Source of the DNA: an uncultured Verrucomicrobiales bacterium
GTDB lineage: Bacteria > Verrucomicrobiota > Verrucomicrobiia > Verrucomicrobiales > DEV007
Assembly (NCBI GenBank): GCA_937893785.1
Contig: CALCSP010000618.1
Location: 1-7,729 of the forward strand
Reading direction: 5' to 3'
Length of the DNA: 7,729 bases
Of this stretch, positions 6,802-7,729 are shown one piece after another. The translations under genes and the position numbers were made by a program. A model generated the notes under the pieces. The model saw nothing but the letters and a program-made list of their open reading frames with translations. It had not been told where the DNA came from and searched no databases. The stretch's first letter is position 1. Each line of letters opens with the position of its first letter.

Positions 6802-7729
6802 ATGGCTGCACCAAGTTCCAAGACTGTAATGCTCGTGGACCCGGATGAGGATTTCCTCAAATGGGCCGACAAGCATCTGCGCACACCGGACACTGAAATT
6901 ATATGCAAAACGGATGCCTCTGAGGCCCTAGATGTTTACCTGAAAGAGTCGCCTGACTTAATCATTTCAGAATTATACACCAAGCCTATTGGCGGCATGG
7001 AGCTACTCAAGAAAATTCGACTCAATGACCCGAACGCCATGGTTGTCCTGACAACAGGATTCCCGCCAACAAGTGCCGTCATTGAAGCAATGAAAATTGG
7101 GGCCTATGACGTATTGCGAAAGGAAAGCCTGCCATACGATCTGCGCCCTGTCGTTGAGGAAGCCCTCAAGGCAGGAGACATCGTCAGTTCTACTCCAACC
7201 GACAATGCAGCCACATCAAGTGGAGAAAATCCACGCGAAACAATTATCGGTGACTCTCCGGCCATGCAGGAGGTTTTCAAGATGGTTGGACGAGCATCAC
7301 GGGGAGATGCCCCGGTTCTGATAACTGGGGAAAGCGGATCCGGTAAAGAGGTAGTTGCCGGAGCGATACACAACTTCAGTCGTCGTTCAGGAAACGAACA
7401 TGTGACGATAAACTGTGCAGCAATACCCGAGAACCTGCTCGAGTCTGAATTATTCGGCCACGAAAAGGGTGCCTTCACCGGAGCAACAAGCCTGCGTAAA
7501 GGGCGCTTTGAGCAGTGTGATGGCGGCACTCTTTTTCTAGATGAGATTGGCGACATGCCAATCCAGACTCAAAGTAAGGTATTGCGCGTGCTTCAATCAG
7601 GGGAATTTTCGCGAGTTGGCGGCAATGATGCACTCCATGCAGATGTACGTATCCTAGCTGCCACCAACAAAGATCTGGAAAAAGCCGTCGAGGAAGGAAC
7701 ATTCCGGGAAGATCTATTTTACAGACTCA
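6802..7729 (+). CDS. NtrC-type sigma-54-dependent transcriptional activator with degenerate receiver (3' end outside window)
   Basis: 309 residues are visible and the C-terminus is cut by the window. Residues 8-125 form a CheY-like receiver. After a Ser/Thr-rich linker (about 126-146), an AAA+ sigma-54 interaction domain starts (ETIIGDSPAMQEV). It has Walker A GESGSGKE (176-183), the sigma-54 loop GAFTGA (223-228), Walker B GGTLFLDEIGD (241-251), the sensor region RILAATN (283-289) and FREDLFYRL (301-309) with candidate Arg fingers. It should therefore hydrolyse ATP and remodel sigma-54 polymerase. The receiver is unusual: the acidic pair reads D13-P14, and the phosphorylated Asp is replaced by Glu57 (LIISEL), while Thr84 and Lys107 remain. 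A DNA-binding helix-turn-helix is expected beyond the window. The ATG at 6802 starts eight residues before the first receiver strand. An in-frame ATG at 6751 would add 17 residues and overlap uppS by 14 bases. No sensor kinase is adjacent here. Confidence 0.95.
   Translation, partial: MAAPSSKTVMLVDPDEDFLKWADKHLRTPDTEIICKTDASEALDVYLKESPDLIISELYTKPIGGMELLKKIRLNDPNAMVVLTTGFPPTSAVIEAMKIGAYDVLRKESLPYDLRPVVEEALKAGDIVSSTPTDNAATSSGENPRETIIGDSPAMQEVFKMVGRASRGDAPVLITGESGSGKEVVAGAIHNFSRRSGNEHVTINCAAIPENLLESELFGHEKGAFTGATSLRKGRFEQCDGGTLFLDEIGDMPIQTQSKVLRVLQSGEFSRVGGNDALHADVRILAATNKDLEKAVEEGTFREDLFYRL

Noticed and set aside
7104..7556. 150-codon open frame on the minus strand
   Set aside because: It lies opposite the AAA+ domain of the sigma-54 activator, whose Walker and GAFTGA motifs fix the true frame.

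Overview
The window reads as chromosomal DNA from a bacterium of the PVC group, most likely Verrucomicrobiota. The base for this is the exported-protein set at the left end: a (Gln-Gly)n protein tail of the kind found near Bat/MoxR-type clusters, a periplasmic squalene-cyclase-fold repeat protein, and a secreted protein with NPCBM-like and DUF1349-like segments flanked by short beta-strand repeats. GC content looks close to 50% by eye. No start codon has a well-placed Shine-Dalgarno sequence. The lineage is an inference and has not been tested by a search.

All supported genes lie on the + strand. Positions 1-3404 hold an exported-protein block: the C-terminal end of a (QG)-repeat protein (to 277), a prenyltransferase/squalene-oxidase-repeat protein (341-1426), a 612-residue multidomain exported protein whose GTG start overlaps the previous stop by one base (1426-3264), and a possible 34-residue lipoprotein (3300-3404) too short for routine ORF calling. 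Their roles are unknown. The tight packing suggests co-expression at the cell envelope.

Positions 3435-6764 hold three housekeeping enzymes with their diagnostic catalytic residues in place. They are carA (small glutaminase subunit of carbamoyl phosphate synthetase), purA (adenylosuccinate synthetase) and uppS (undecaprenyl diphosphate synthase). CarA feeds pyrimidine and arginine synthesis, PurA makes the AMP precursor, and UppS makes the lipid carrier for peptidoglycan. carB is not in the window.

Positions 6802-7729 hold the first 309 residues of an NtrC-type sigma-54 activator, cut by the window end. Its receiver domain has Glu where the phosphorylated Asp should be and has lost one residue of the acidic pair. 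It is therefore probably regulated without normal phosphorylation.

The most interesting items are the degenerate receiver on an otherwise intact sigma-54 activator, the apparently interlaced domain order in the 612-residue exported protein, the uniform in-frame hexanucleotide repeat at the left edge, and the unannotated small lipoprotein candidate just before carA.
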